From a virus: a stretch of 59,822 nt of DNA. Under the pieces are notes generated by a model, which was not told the origin of the DNA, did no database searches, and saw only the letters and a program-made list of their open reading frames with translations. Both the position numbers and the translations under genes were made by a program. Below are positions 8,312-15,408 of the stretch, one piece after another (the stretch's first letter is position 1; each line of letters begins with the position of its first letter). Location: IMG/VR virus record IMGVR_UViG_3300017991_000120, positions 1-59,822 of that record. One strand, 5' to 3'.

Positions 8312-8344
8312 GGGCGGGATGAATTGCATTTTGCAGTCCCGCCC
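8312..8344 (+). other. GC-rich hairpin
   Basis: GGGCGGGA (8312-8319) pairs with TCCCGCCC (8337-8344), with an inner TGCA/TGCA pair. Only AAATTT follows, so it is not a good terminator. It lies seven bases before the tRNA-Phe-like gene and could be a processing structure. Confidence 0.5.
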
Positions 8345-8350
8345 AAATTT

Positions 8351-8423
8351 GCCAGCGTTGCCAACGTAGCCAAGGCGATGGACTGAAAATCCATTTATGG
8401 GAGTGCAATTCTTCCCGCTGGCA
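8351..8423 (+). tRNA. tRNA-Phe(GAA)-like, aberrant
   Basis: A cloverleaf can be drawn: acceptor GCCAGCG/CGCTGGC (7 bp), D stem GCC/GGC, anticodon stem ATGGA/TCCAT with loop CTGAAAA (anticodon GAA), T stem GGGAG/CTTCC. The T loop is TGCAATT instead of TTCRAAT, and the D loop lacks the usual GG pair. It may be a degenerate tRNA or a tRNA mimic rather than a working decoder. CCA is not encoded. Confidence 0.5.
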
Positions 8424-8426
8424 CAT

Positions 8427-8503
8427 GGTTGCGGGACGCCAAGTGGCCGAGGTTTTTTGCAAACAGATAAACCGTTTTTCCCTCGCCCGCAGCCAGTTTT
8501 TTT
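8427..8503 (+). terminator. Branched terminator-like structure
   Basis: GGTTGCGGG (8427-8435) pairs with CCCGCAGCC (8486-8494), followed by AG and seven T. The 50-base interior can form GCC-AAGT-GGC and CGAGG/CCTCG hairpins, so this is a multibranched RNA with terminator features. The ribosome binding site of the next small gene follows directly. Confidence 0.5.
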
Positions 8504-8517
8504 AGAAAGGAGACGAC

Positions 8518-8673
8518 GTGGAAAAAGAACTGGAATTGGAGTGCCCTCGCTGTTATGCGATGGTGAGCATTAAACATGTCACAGAGGATTATGAGCTTGT
8601 TGAATGTCCTCAATGTGGACGTTCTTTTGAAGTCTATAAAGGTAAATTAATTGCACTGGACGAGGAAGAATGA
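8518..8673 (+). CDS. Small zinc-ribbon protein
   Basis: 51 residues from a GTG with AAAGGAGACGAC upstream. Two CPxC knuckles (CPRC near residue 9 and CPQC near residue 30) form a probable zinc ribbon. The tail is acidic. It lies 8 bases before tRNA-Gln. Function unknown; such mini-ribbons often bind nucleic acid or protein. Confidence 0.6.
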   Translation: MEKELELECPRCYAMVSIKHVTEDYELVECPQCGRSFEVYKGKLIALDEEE

Positions 8674-8681
8674 AATTGGAT

Positions 8682-8753
8682 TGGCCTGTCGCTCAATTGG
8701 TAGGGCACGTGACTTTGGATCACGATACGGAGGTTCGAATCCTCCCGGGTCAG
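8682..8753 (+). tRNA. tRNA-Gln(TTG)
   Basis: Acceptor TGGCCTG/CGGGTCA (two G-U), D stem GCTC/GGGC, anticodon stem CGTGA/TCACG with loop CTTTGGA (anticodon TTG), T arm GGAGG-TTCGAAT-CCTCC, discriminator G. CCA is not encoded. Confidence 0.92.
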
Positions 8754-8763
8754 CGAGGACTTT

Positions 8764-8920
8764 GTGGATTTGAGTCCGTGGGTATGAAGCCCCTAAACAA
8801 GTAATCCACCACGCGGGACGATGAACCGCGAGAACGAGCGGATCGACACTGGCTGAAAGGTAAGACCACGGAGCTTGTGCTGACTGTGGTGAGAATGCCG
8901 AATATCCTTTCCCGCTCGTT
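8764..8920 (+). ncRNA. Structured RNA between tRNA-Gln and tRNA-Asn
   Basis: Three stems: GTGGATT/AATCCAC (8764-8770 with 8803-8809), CGCGG/CCGCG (8812-8816 with 8826-8830) and AACGAGCGG/CCGCTCGTT (8833-8841 with 8912-8920, then TTTT). Inside the third stem, GGTAAG is followed by an ACCAC/GTGGT hairpin and then GAGAATG. The same order, GGTAAG, hairpin, NNGAATG, occurs in the RNA at 48133. No coding frame is convincing here. The family is not recognised. Confidence 0.5.
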
Positions 8921-8926
8921 TTATCT

Positions 8927-8999
8927 TGGCCCGTAGTTCAGTTGGCAGAACGTCGGACTGTTAATCCGAATGTCGCAGGTTCAAATCCTGCCGGGTCAG
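8927..8999 (+). tRNA. tRNA-Asn(GTT)
   Basis: Acceptor TGGCCCG/CGGGTCA, D arm GTTC/GAAC, anticodon stem TCGGA/TCCGA with loop CTGTTAA (anticodon GTT), T arm GCAGG-TTCAAAT-CCTGC, discriminator G. CCA is not encoded. Confidence 0.93.
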
Positions 9000-9019
9000 C
9001 AAAGTAAAAAGGAGGCGAT

Positions 9020-9205
9020 TTGAAAATTATTAGGTCTGGTTCAGGAGCAAAAACACACATCGCAAAGACCGAAGTCAAAGATGATCTCGTCCCGTTATGC
9101 AGTTCAAGGGATTATACTTGGATGATATATTACGAAGTTCCGAAAGGGCGTTGCACTTGTCAAAACTGTTTGGACAAGGCGAGAAAGCGAGGATTAAATG
9201 TCTGA
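9020..9205 (+). CDS. Small protein with Cys pair
   Basis: 61 residues from a TTG with AAAAAGGAGGCGAT upstream. It is basic, with CTCQNC near residue 50 and a single Cys near residue 27, possibly a metal site. The stop overlaps the next ATG. Function unknown. Confidence 0.55.
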   Translation: MKIIRSGSGAKTHIAKTEVKDDLVPLCSSRDYTWMIYYEVPKGRCTCQNCLDKARKRGLNV

Positions 9206-9488
9206 TCAAAAACCAACACCACAAGACAACATGGAACACATTCGTCGACTTCTAAAAAATCGTGCAGACCTTGATTTATGGAAGTTGGATGCCGCTAAAC
9301 TGGAAGTTCTCACTGAGGTTTTTGCTTTGGTATACTCCAAGCTGGTGAAATACAAAATGCCTGATGCCATGAGTGCCGCATTAATGTTCACTTTCAGTGG
9401 GCCAAACTACATGAAGATGGCGGATAAAATCTTTGAGGAGTTTACGAGAAATGTTCAAAAACAAAGGAATTCAGAAGTTAAGAAATAA
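9198..9488 (+). CDS. Hypothetical helical protein
   Basis: 96 residues, almost all predicted helix from composition (EHIRRLLKNRADLDLWKL). It overlaps the previous gene by 8 bases and the following methyltransferase gene by 38 bases, so the three are probably co-translated. No family is recognised. Confidence 0.6.
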   Translation: MSDQKPTPQDNMEHIRRLLKNRADLDLWKLDAAKLEVLTEVFALVYSKLVKYKMPDAMSAALMFTFSGPNYMKMADKIFEEFTRNVQKQRNSEVKK

Positions 9489-10083
9489 ATATTTGTGGCC
9501 GATTGAGCGTCCTGCAGAGGAGGCAACCGGTGTGCATGGATGGCTTAATAAGGAAAACGAACAATGGTTGGAACGGCTTTGTGCCGAGAAAATGGGTCAC
9601 GTTGAAAGACCTTTTATTTTTTGTGAACTTGGGGTATGGGAAGGGAAAACGGCACTTCATTTATTAAAAAAATTTCCATCCATGTATTACATTGGTATCG
9701 ATCACTTTAAAGGTAGTCCTGAACACCAAACCAATGCCGAATGGAAAACACATCTCCCAAAATTAAAGGAAAAGGCTTTTGCGCATCTTTGGCCGTGGAA
9801 AGATCGCGCCACTTTAATTACCCAAAGCACTAATTGGGGCATCTGTGAAATAGTGCTTGCCGGGATAAAACCTGATATTTTTTACATTGACGCTGGACAT
9901 GAAACAACGGATGTGATGCAGGATTTTTTGTTCAGCTACAAAGCAAATGAACGAGCTATCGTTTGTGGTGACGATGCCAAGTGGCCGTCCGTGCATAAGG
10001 CATTGACTATTTTGGAGCTTAATGGGTACAAGTTTTTAAAAGATGGTAACTTTTGGGTACTTCAAGAATATAGTAAAATTTGA
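9451..10083 (+). CDS. Class I SAM-dependent methyltransferase (TylF/cephalosporin hydroxylase-like)
   Basis: 210 residues; the ATG is chosen because GAGGAG lies 10 bases upstream (an in-frame TTG at 9433 has no good site). The Rossmann motif is CELGVWEGKTALHLL, followed by YYIGIDHF (acidic residue after strand 2) and IFYIDAGHETTDV, the FIDgdHsy-type signature of TylF/CmcI-like enzymes, which act on small molecules or sugars and often bind metal through those Asp/His residues. Here it precedes the SPFH operon. A methyl group on a sugar or glycan is the likely target class; the substrate is unknown. Confidence 0.7.
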   Translation: MFKNKGIQKLRNKYLWPIERPAEEATGVHGWLNKENEQWLERLCAEKMGHVERPFIFCELGVWEGKTALHLLKKFPSMYYIGIDHFKGSPEHQTNAEWKTHLPKLKEKAFAHLWPWKDRATLITQSTNWGICEIVLAGIKPDIFYIDAGHETTDVMQDFLFSYKANERAIVCGDDAKWPSVHKALTILELNGYKFLKDGNFWVLQEYSKI

Positions 10084-10093
10084 GGAGGCTTTG

Positions 10094-10327
10094 ATGTTTG
10101 TTGCAAAATTAATCCCGTTCGTTGTCTTTGTGTTGTTGGCATGGTTAGTTATTAGGTGGGCTAAACATGCTTGGCGCAAAGCCGAGCGGGATTCTTTAAT
10201 GGAAAAAGTTGAGAATAAAAAACAGGAAATCGAAATAACAGAGGAGGTGGCCGCTAAGACAGAAAAAATAAATGTTTCATCTTTTAAGTCCGCGCGAACA
10301 AAGGTTCGCAATTTTTTAAAACTATAG
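10094..10327 (+). CDS. Single-pass membrane protein with coiled coil
   Basis: 77 residues from the ATG after GAGGAGG. Residues ~5-22 are hydrophobic (IPFVVFVLLAWLVI), followed by a basic flank (WRKAER) and a charged helix. It sits 15 bases before the SPFH gene and may be its membrane partner, or a spanin- or holin-like factor. No family match. Confidence 0.6.
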   Translation: MFVAKLIPFVVFVLLAWLVIRWAKHAWRKAERDSLMEKVENKKQEIEITEEVAAKTEKINVSSFKSARTKVRNFLKL

Positions 10328-10342
10328 TCATTGGAGGAAACC

Positions 10343-11527
10343 ATGACGCCTAAAAAACTCGCCATTTTGGTGACAACTGTTGTGGCAATTGTTATTATCG
10401 CCACATTGAGTTCAAGTATTCTTGAAACCAATGAGTCAGGTTATTTTCAAATCAAACAAGCTGCTATCACTGGTGATATGTCGGTGCGCTTTTCGGAAGG
10501 AACCTACTTTCAATGGTTTGGCAAAATCTCGCCTTACAAAAACGTCGCAACCGTTGGGATTGGTAGTGAAAAAGGAGAGGGCAGTGCAGACATTGAAGCC
10601 GTTCCGGTTATTTTTAATGATGGCTCCAAAGCTGAAATCTCCGGCCTTGTACGTATCAAATTGCCTAACACCGAGGAAGATGCTTTGCGCCTAAAACAGG
10701 AATATAGTGGTGGATTTGAGCACTTTATTCGTTCCGGTGTGGTGCCGATTGTTAATAATGCCGTCAAGCTGTCGGCCAACTTGCGTTCCGCGCAGGATGC
10801 CTATACCACTCTCGCTTTGTTCCAACAAGCTGTTGATGATCAATTGCGCAATGGTATCTACATTACAAAGTCCGACAAGGTTGAAATCGAACGGAGCACT
10901 GGTGAACGAGAGACCCAACGTGTAACCGTTATTGATTATGATGAAAACGGTCAGCCTATGCGGATGCCAAACAGACTGCAGGAACTTGGCTGTGAAGTCC
11001 TTGAATGTGTTATTGACGTGCCTGATTTTGATCCCAAAGTTGAAGAAATGATTGCCGCACGTAAGGACGAGGCAATGAAAACGGAACTGGCAAAACAAGC
11101 CGCGCTCCGCGCTCAACAGGATGCCATCACCGCCGAGGAACAAGGAAAAGCCAATGTGGCTACAGCCAAGTATGAAAAAGAAGTTGAAAAGGTTAAAGCT
11201 GTCACGGATGCGGAAAAGACCTTTGAGGTTGAAGCTCTTAATGCGAAAAAGGCAATTGAAACAGCCAAGAAAATTCGCGCTGAGGGCGAGGCACAAGCCG
11301 CCGCAAACCGCGCCCTTGTCTCTGCTGGATTGACTCCTGAGCAAAAAATGGAAATGCAAATCAAAATCGCAGATGTGGTATCAAAGAATATTGCGAACGC
11401 GCCTACTCCGCAGGTTGTTATTGGTGGAGGTGCCGGCGGTGCAACGGACGATCTTATGCAGGTCTTTGGGGCTGAACGCGCCATCGAGCTTGTTAAAAAG
11501 TTCGGCGTTGACATAACTGGTAAATAA
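10343..11527 (+). CDS. SPFH/band 7 (prohibitin/stomatin-like) membrane protein
   Basis: 394 residues; ATG after GGAGGAAACC. Architecture: N-terminal membrane anchor (~residues 5-24, LAILVTTVVAIVIIATL), an SPFH domain (~30-220, including GYFQIKQAAITGDMSVRF), then a long Ala/Glu/Lys coiled coil (~235-330) and a Gly-rich tail (IGGGAGGATDDL). SPFH proteins oligomerise into membrane-associated rings and scaffold proteases or lipid domains. In phages their role is not settled: host membrane remodelling or protection from proteolysis has been suggested. A terminator follows directly. Confidence 0.8.
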   Translation: MTPKKLAILVTTVVAIVIIATLSSSILETNESGYFQIKQAAITGDMSVRFSEGTYFQWFGKISPYKNVATVGIGSEKGEGSADIEAVPVIFNDGSKAEISGLVRIKLPNTEEDALRLKQEYSGGFEHFIRSGVVPIVNNAVKLSANLRSAQDAYTTLALFQQAVDDQLRNGIYITKSDKVEIERSTGERETQRVTVIDYDENGQPMRMPNRLQELGCEVLECVIDVPDFDPKVEEMIAARKDEAMKTELAKQAALRAQQDAITAEEQGKANVATAKYEKEVEKVKAVTDAEKTFEVEALNAKKAIETAKKIRAEGEAQAAANRALVSAGLTPEQKMEMQIKIADVVSKNIANAPTPQVVIGGGAGGATDDLMQVFGAERAIELVKKFGVDITGK

Positions 11528-11532
11528 CCATG

Positions 11533-11555
11533 GCCCCTTCGGGGGCTTTTTTTTT
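11533..11555 (+). terminator. Intrinsic terminator after the SPFH gene
   Basis: GCCCC-TTCG-GGGGC followed by nine T. The next gene's ribosome binding site (TTGGAGG) overlaps the end of the T-run. Confidence 0.85.
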
Positions 11556-11565
11556 GGAGGTACAC

Positions 11566-12309
11566 ATGCAAGACAAAGTCATTGTTGGAACTGGATGGTA
11601 TGCAGATTCGCTTGGTCATAATAATATGATGGCTTCGCGCGAGCTTTATAAACCAAACTTCTTTGCTCGGTGGTTTCGGAATGTTTACGCTTATTTTAAG
11701 CCGTCGGGCGTCATTTGTTATACCTCAAACTGCCCACAGCCAATTGAGGACATTGGTAATCTTTTGAAACGCTTTCCGTGGCCTTATTTTAGCTTTATCA
11801 ATTCCGCCACACCTAACAAAGATTTACATCATGGGCATGATGGACTTGCCGCAATTATAGCGGGAGCAACGCACGCCTATTTGAACGGATCCCACTTTGT
11901 TTACGTTGAACAGGACTGCATGGTTCACAATTTGGACCGGATGATCAAAGAGCAAATTGCCGGACAGGTTATGATTGGATATGGTTATGGTGACAATGCA
12001 AGTTTCAAAGAGGGTTGGGCAGAATATTCATTGCTTTGGGTTCACAATAAATTCTTGAAGTTTTTCCTCACCCAAATGGTCAACAAGGCTCCACATACTA
12101 TCAAGATTCCGTTGCCAGAATATTTGTTGCACGACATTTTCAAAGACTATGTCACACCATTCCGAAACGGACAAGGTCGTCTACGTCCTATTGATTTTGA
12201 ACAGGATTGGCACTATTCCCAACAGTTAACAGATAAGGAATTGGCAGAATACGAGGACTTGGGGAAGATAACCTGCGAAATGCGGGGACAAGAATATTGG
12301 GTGATATAA
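11566..12309 (+). CDS. Glycosyltransferase-like protein
   Basis: 247 residues; ATG after TTGGAGGTACAC. The middle has HFVYVEQDCMVHN (~residues 122-134), a hydrophobic strand ending in an acidic Asp pair position as in GT-A donor-binding DxD sites, preceded by DGLAAIIAGATHAYLNG, typical of GT-A folds. A terminal HDIFKDYVTPF segment carries another acidic/His element. It resembles enzymes that process glycans or modified bases, but I could not assign a GT family. Terminators lie on both sides, so it may be monocistronic. Confidence 0.5.
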   Translation: MQDKVIVGTGWYADSLGHNNMMASRELYKPNFFARWFRNVYAYFKPSGVICYTSNCPQPIEDIGNLLKRFPWPYFSFINSATPNKDLHHGHDGLAAIIAGATHAYLNGSHFVYVEQDCMVHNLDRMIKEQIAGQVMIGYGYGDNASFKEGWAEYSLLWVHNKFLKFFLTQMVNKAPHTIKIPLPEYLLHDIFKDYVTPFRNGQGRLRPIDFEQDWHYSQQLTDKELAEYEDLGKITCEMRGQEYWVI

Positions 12310-12330
12310 AGTGTCTTACTTTACTGATAG

Positions 12331-12357
12331 AAAAAAAGCCCCGAAAGGGGCTTTTTT
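12331..12357. terminator. Bidirectional terminator between convergent blocks
   Basis: An A7 run, GCCCC-GAAA-GGGGC, then T6. It serves the rightward gene ending at 12309 and the leftward operon ending at 12356; the leftward stop codon lies at its edge. Confidence 0.85.
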
Positions 12358-12874
12358 ATTTAATTGGATAGGCTTCGTATTGAAGTTCATGCTCACGTTC
12401 ATTGTGAAGTGATTTACTTACCAAAACATATTTATTTGAACCTGAATAAATGCTGCCAACGTATCTTTTTACCTCTAAAATAGGCTTACCAAAGGCGGTC
12501 TTGGCTGTCGTTGAGAAGCGTCGCAGTTCCCTGATATTGTCAAAATAAAAGAAGCACTTGTCTAAATCAGGGTCATAGTTAAATTGTTTTATGGTAAAAA
12601 TACTACCATCCAAGACAAAGGTAACGGCTGGTTGAGCCGGACGCGGTTCAGCCCATTCCCACCATACGTCACGCTTCTTTTCCTTTAAAGGCTCGTATGA
12701 TATTTTGGTAATATCAAAAGGCGGCTTCACGTTTCGTGTGATGATCGTTGTATAGCTTACTCCGTCGCCATCAAATATTTTCATTAATTCTTCTGAGGCA
12801 AATAAAGTACCTATTTGGCGTTCGCTCCCATGATTGGAAACGACCTTGATTTCAACCACTTTTTTTTGTCCCAT
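12356..12874 (-). CDS. Hypothetical protein, last gene of leftward operon
   Basis: 172 residues. Opens with MGQKKVVEIKVVSN and has a beta-rich look with several aromatic residues (DVWWEWAEPRP). No family is recognised. AGGAT lies upstream of the start. It overlaps the terminator by two bases. Confidence 0.6.
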   Translation of the reverse strand: MGQKKVVEIKVVSNHGSERQIGTLFASEELMKIFDGDGVSYTTIITRNVKPPFDITKISYEPLKEKKRDVWWEWAEPRPAQPAVTFVLDGSIFTIKQFNYDPDLDKCFFYFDNIRELRRFSTTAKTAFGKPILEVKRYVGSIYSGSNKYVLVSKSLHNEREHELQYEAYPIK

Positions 12875-12901
12875 CTTTTTTGATCCTCCGTGGTATACGT
12901 T

Positions 12902-13054
12902 CTACTTTTCTAATCGGCGGCAGTTGATTTTGTTTGCTACCGTCAGGATTTTGTGGAGTACAATTGCCAGCCATGTTACGCCTCCTGCTTTTCTAAGTTG
13001 TCTTTTCAATTTACGATGACCGCGCGTTTTGAGTTTTACTCCGATATCATTCAT
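12902..13054 (-). CDS. Small basic hypothetical protein
   Basis: 50 residues from the ATG that follows GGAGATTTGTTC and overlaps the upstream gene's stop. Strongly basic N-terminal half (KLKTRGHRKLKRQLRKAGG) followed by a hydrophobic stretch (VTWLAIVLHKILTVA), so it is possibly membrane-associated or nucleic-acid-binding. Function unknown. Confidence 0.5.
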   Translation of the reverse strand: MNDIGVKLKTRGHRKLKRQLRKAGGVTWLAIVLHKILTVANKINCRRLEK

Positions 13055-13268
13055 GAACAAATCTCCGGTGAACATCTTCGCCGGACAATATGGCAATAAA
13101 TAAATCAATTAAAAAAGGAGGGTAGCCCGTTACGGGATCGTCCAATTCCAAATGATTTTTCTTGAAGTGTTCCTCGTTCTTGGTAAAGGTTTCTTCAATC
13201 TCCTCGTCGGAGAAGTCCAGTGCTTTTAGACGACCGACAAGTTCGTCCCTAACCGTGACTTTATCCAT
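13047..13268 (-). CDS. Hypothetical acidic protein
   Basis: 73 residues from an ATG with AAGGAGCATGAC upstream; a longer frame exists but overlaps the previous gene. Helical and acidic (DFSDEEIEETFTKNEEHFKK). No family is recognised. It starts one base after the ribbon-helix-helix gene stops. Confidence 0.55.
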   Translation of the reverse strand: MDKVTVRDELVGRLKALDFSDEEIEETFTKNEEHFKKNHLELDDPVTGYPPFLIDLFIAILSGEDVHRRFVHE

Positions 13269-13269
13269 G

Positions 13270-13557
13270 TCATGCTCCTTGTAAAATGTCTTGAACAATG
13301 CCAATTGAAGTCATGCCTAAATCGGCGCCCTTTTGGTTTAAGGTGTCCACGATTCGCGTGGCGAGTGAACGAGAGTTATCTACTTGCATTTGATTTTGGA
13401 CTGCAACCTCAATCAGGTGAGTTCTGCTTGTGTAAGTTGGCTCATGCCTTTTAACGTGATCGTCCATCGCCTCCAAAAAGTCCGTGAGGAGCTTTACTCC
13501 AATTGGTTTTCGAGGGTTTGAACTATCTTTTTCAGGGCTTCTTTTTGCTTTTGCCAT
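13270..13557 (-). CDS. Ribbon-helix-helix-like protein
   Basis: 95 residues. KPIGVKLLTDFLEAMDDHV then TSRTHLIEVAVQNQM matches the strand-helix-helix pattern of CopG/Arc-type DNA-binding proteins. The start has GGAGG ten bases upstream and lies 64 bases inside the end of the preceding gene, an unusually long overlap. It is a candidate regulator, since it sits in an operon controlled by the shared operator. Confidence 0.55.
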   Translation of the reverse strand: MAKAKRSPEKDSSNPRKPIGVKLLTDFLEAMDDHVKRHEPTYTSRTHLIEVAVQNQMQVDNSRSLATRIVDTLNQKGADLGMTSIGIVQDILQGA

Positions 13558-13928
13558 TTGCGGTATACCTCCGAATTTATGATTGAAAACGTTTCCAGTG
13601 GCCCCGCGTTTGGGTCACTGTCTATTTTGTAGCATAGTATAGAGAGCGAAATTTCTGCAAAATGATCTAAATCTGCGTGGCGAACATTCCTTTTTTTTTG
13701 CAGTTCTCTCGCAATGGTGTTGATTTTAGTAACCGCTAACATTATGAAATTGGTTTCTGCGGTTTTCCAATCTGGCTTAGATAAACTATGTTTGAAAGCG
13801 TCAAGACAAAGTTTGTCAATCCTACCGGAACCAACAAAGTTTTTCAATGGGCTTTCCAACTTAGATTCATCAAGGGCGCATTGAACATCAAAAGACAAAT
13901 TGTCTTTGACTACTTTGTAGGCCGTCAT
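13494..13928 (-). CDS. Hypothetical helical protein
   Basis: 144 residues, mostly helical (TNFIMLAVTKINTIARELQKK), with no recognised motif. Its last 64 bases overlap the start of the ribbon-helix-helix gene in another frame. AGGAGC precedes the start. Confidence 0.6.
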   Translation of the reverse strand: MTAYKVVKDNLSFDVQCALDESKLESPLKNFVGSGRIDKLCLDAFKHSLSKPDWKTAETNFIMLAVTKINTIARELQKKRNVRHADLDHFAEISLSILCYKIDSDPNAGPLETFSIINSEVYRKWQKQKEALKKIVQTLENQLE

Positions 13929-13937
13929 GATTTGCTC

Positions 13938-14357
13938 CTAAGTTAAAATACCTTCATCCGCAAAGCTGAAATAATTCATCTCTGGATCACCGAGAATGAT
14001 GTGATCTATTACTTTTATTTGCAAGTATCTTCCAGCCTTGCATAGTCTGTCCGTTACCATCTTATCTTCATTTGATGGGTTTGGATTGCCGCTTGGGTGG
14101 TTATGCACAAGCACTACCGCCGTCGCGTTCTGCATTATAGCGATCCTGAAAACATTGCGAGGATCGACCACTGATTCTTGTACGCCTCCAATATGGCATA
14201 GATCAAAATAACGTATCCGATTCCGACAGGACACACCTATGACCCAAAAGTGTTCTTTGTTGCGTTCGTACTCGGGTTGGTCGTCAAACCACTTTCTCAC
14301 GAAGTCAACGACATCGTCTGACTTGTTAACCGCTTCCCTGTTTGATTTAAGTAACAT
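13938..14357 (-). CDS. radC: RadC/JAB (MPN) domain protein
   Basis: 139 residues from the ATG after GAGGAGAAAA. The JAMM metal motif is present: a Glu in QESVVDP, then VLVHNHPSGNPNPSNED (HxH-x6-S-x2-D, residues ~88-105). RadC-like proteins are common in phages and mobile elements; despite the name, a direct role in repair is not established. It is in the first operon behind operator promoter 14613. Confidence 0.85.
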   Translation of the reverse strand: MLLKSNREAVNKSDDVVDFVRKWFDDQPEYERNKEHFWVIGVSCRNRIRYFDLCHIGGVQESVVDPRNVFRIAIMQNATAVVLVHNHPSGNPNPSNEDKMVTDRLCKAGRYLQIKVIDHIILGDPEMNYFSFADEGILT

Positions 14358-14365
14358 TTTTCTCC

Positions 14366-14578
14366 TCACCAATTGCTTGTACCGTTAGGAACTGGAACCA
14401 TGTAATGATCGCCGCAGTCGTCGACAATCCCTTTTAAAATGAGCATTCGCAACAGATAAGACCGTTGCTTCGAAATGGAGTGCTCTCTGTATGGATTGCC
14501 GGAATTTAGTCGCGTCAAAGCGATTATCTCCGTGGCACTATGCAAATGGACCTGGCTTTTTAGAACTTTCATTTTCAT
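14366..14578 (-). CDS. Possible winged-helix protein
   Basis: 70 residues. SATEIIALTRLNSGNPYREH followed by SYLLRMLILKGIVDD resembles a small winged-helix fold (helix 3, then wing). It is the first gene behind promoter 14613 and so a candidate autoregulator. Weak assignment, based on pattern only. Confidence 0.45.
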   Translation of the reverse strand: MKMKVLKSQVHLHSATEIIALTRLNSGNPYREHSISKQRSYLLRMLILKGIVDDCGDHYMVPVPNGTSNW

Positions 14579-14612
14579 GTCGTTTGTCCTTTGCTTTAAT
14601 TAACTTTAAATA

Positions 14613-14641
14613 AATATATGACGTATATACCTAAATAACAA
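14613..14641 (-). promoter_or_regulatory. Leftward promoter with operator (site 1)
   Basis: Reading leftward: AAAAAGTTC, TTGTTA, 17 bases, TATATT. The palindrome ATATAT-GAC-GTATAT (14614-14628) overlaps the -10. This is the least symmetric of the five copies (one half has T for C). GTTAA follows in the early transcript. Confidence 0.8.
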
Positions 14642-14667
14642 GAACTTTTTGTAACTACAAAAGAAAA

Positions 14668-14934
14668 TTAATAAAGTGACAGTAGACCCTTAAACGTCAA
14701 AACCGCCCTTGTTTCCTTTTGCTGAACAGGCACCATGACAGGAATACACTGTTCTTTGATTGCCGATAAATTGCGAAGTTCCACATTGACGACGTGGTAC
14801 ATTTCTGCTTTTTTCTCAACAATGTTTTTGGCCGCTTTTTTTACGTCCGACGGTTTTACTGGATAATCAGAACCAAAATATGCAGTATATCCTTTGTCAA
14901 AAATTGATAAGTTGAGTTCATATTTTATTGCCAT
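14668..14934 (-). CDS. Hypothetical protein
   Basis: 88 residues (KYELNLSIFDKGYTAYFGSD), alpha/beta, no family recognised. GAGAGG lies upstream of the ATG. The gene is after the terminator at 14979 and before operator promoter 14613, so its own promoter is unclear; it may depend on readthrough. Confidence 0.55.
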   Translation of the reverse strand: MAIKYELNLSIFDKGYTAYFGSDYPVKPSDVKKAAKNIVEKKAEMYHVVNVELRNLSAIKEQCIPVMVPVQQKETRAVLTFKGLLSLY

Positions 14935-14978
14935 AATTTACCTCTCTTTTGAAATGTTAATATTTTCCCATCGACGAA

Positions 14979-14999
14979 TAAAAAGCCCCTTTCGGGGCT
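14979..14999 (-). terminator. Leftward intrinsic terminator
   Basis: Leftward it reads AGCCCC-GAAA-GGGGCT followed by a T-run. It ends the transcript of the HTH gene at 15004. Confidence 0.85.
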
Positions 15000-15003
15000 A
15001 TGG

Positions 15004-15363
15004 TTAGTGGCTTCGTATTTCCCGAATCCGTCTCTCGGATAGTGCTTTTTTGCGACCATATTTGGAAATCATCGCTTTTCGGATTTTCGGTGCGCTCCAA
15101 TCTTCGGGGAGGGACTTGATCCATTCGATTTGATCATTTGACGCTTTCTGCATTGCATAATTGACAGGGCGTTCAAGATGTCGATAAATCGTTAGAACGT
15201 CGGTATGGCATCTCTCTGTTAAAACATCCGAAACCGCCGTTGGACTGCATCCTATTTTTTTAGCGATTTTGGAGTTTGACCAACCCTTGATTTTTGCCCA
15301 CTCAAAAATGTTGAGGACGTCGTCGTCGGTTAAAACATAGTTTGACTGATTGTGGTGTGCCAT
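15004..15363 (-). CDS. Helix-turn-helix protein, candidate repressor of the operator regulon
   Basis: 119 residues; the start is set at the ATG after AGGAGACCTAAT. Two HTH-like segments are visible: DDDVLNIFEWAKIKG with SNSKIAKKIGCSPTAVSDVL (residues ~10-45), a resolvase/Xre-type HTH, and a C-terminal one (APKIRKAMISKYGRKKALSE, ~88-110). It is the only gene between operator promoter 15409 and a terminator, an arrangement typical of an autoregulated repressor. That it binds the palindrome is inference. Confidence 0.65.
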   Translation of the reverse strand: MAHHNQSNYVLTDDDVLNIFEWAKIKGWSNSKIAKKIGCSPTAVSDVLTERCHTDVLTIYRHLERPVNYAMQKASNDQIEWIKSLPEDWSAPKIRKAMISKYGRKKALSERRIREIRSH

Positions 15364-15408
15364 ATTAGGTCTCCTGTTTTGTGAATGGCTTCTGTTAACT
15401 GTCAATGA

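Noticed and set aside
8764-8920. RNase P RNA or tmRNA
   Set aside because: GGTAAG and GAATG also occur in RNase P RNA, but the other conserved regions (GAGGAAAGTCC, ACAGAA...GCTTA) are missing and the RNA is too short; no tmRNA tag frame.
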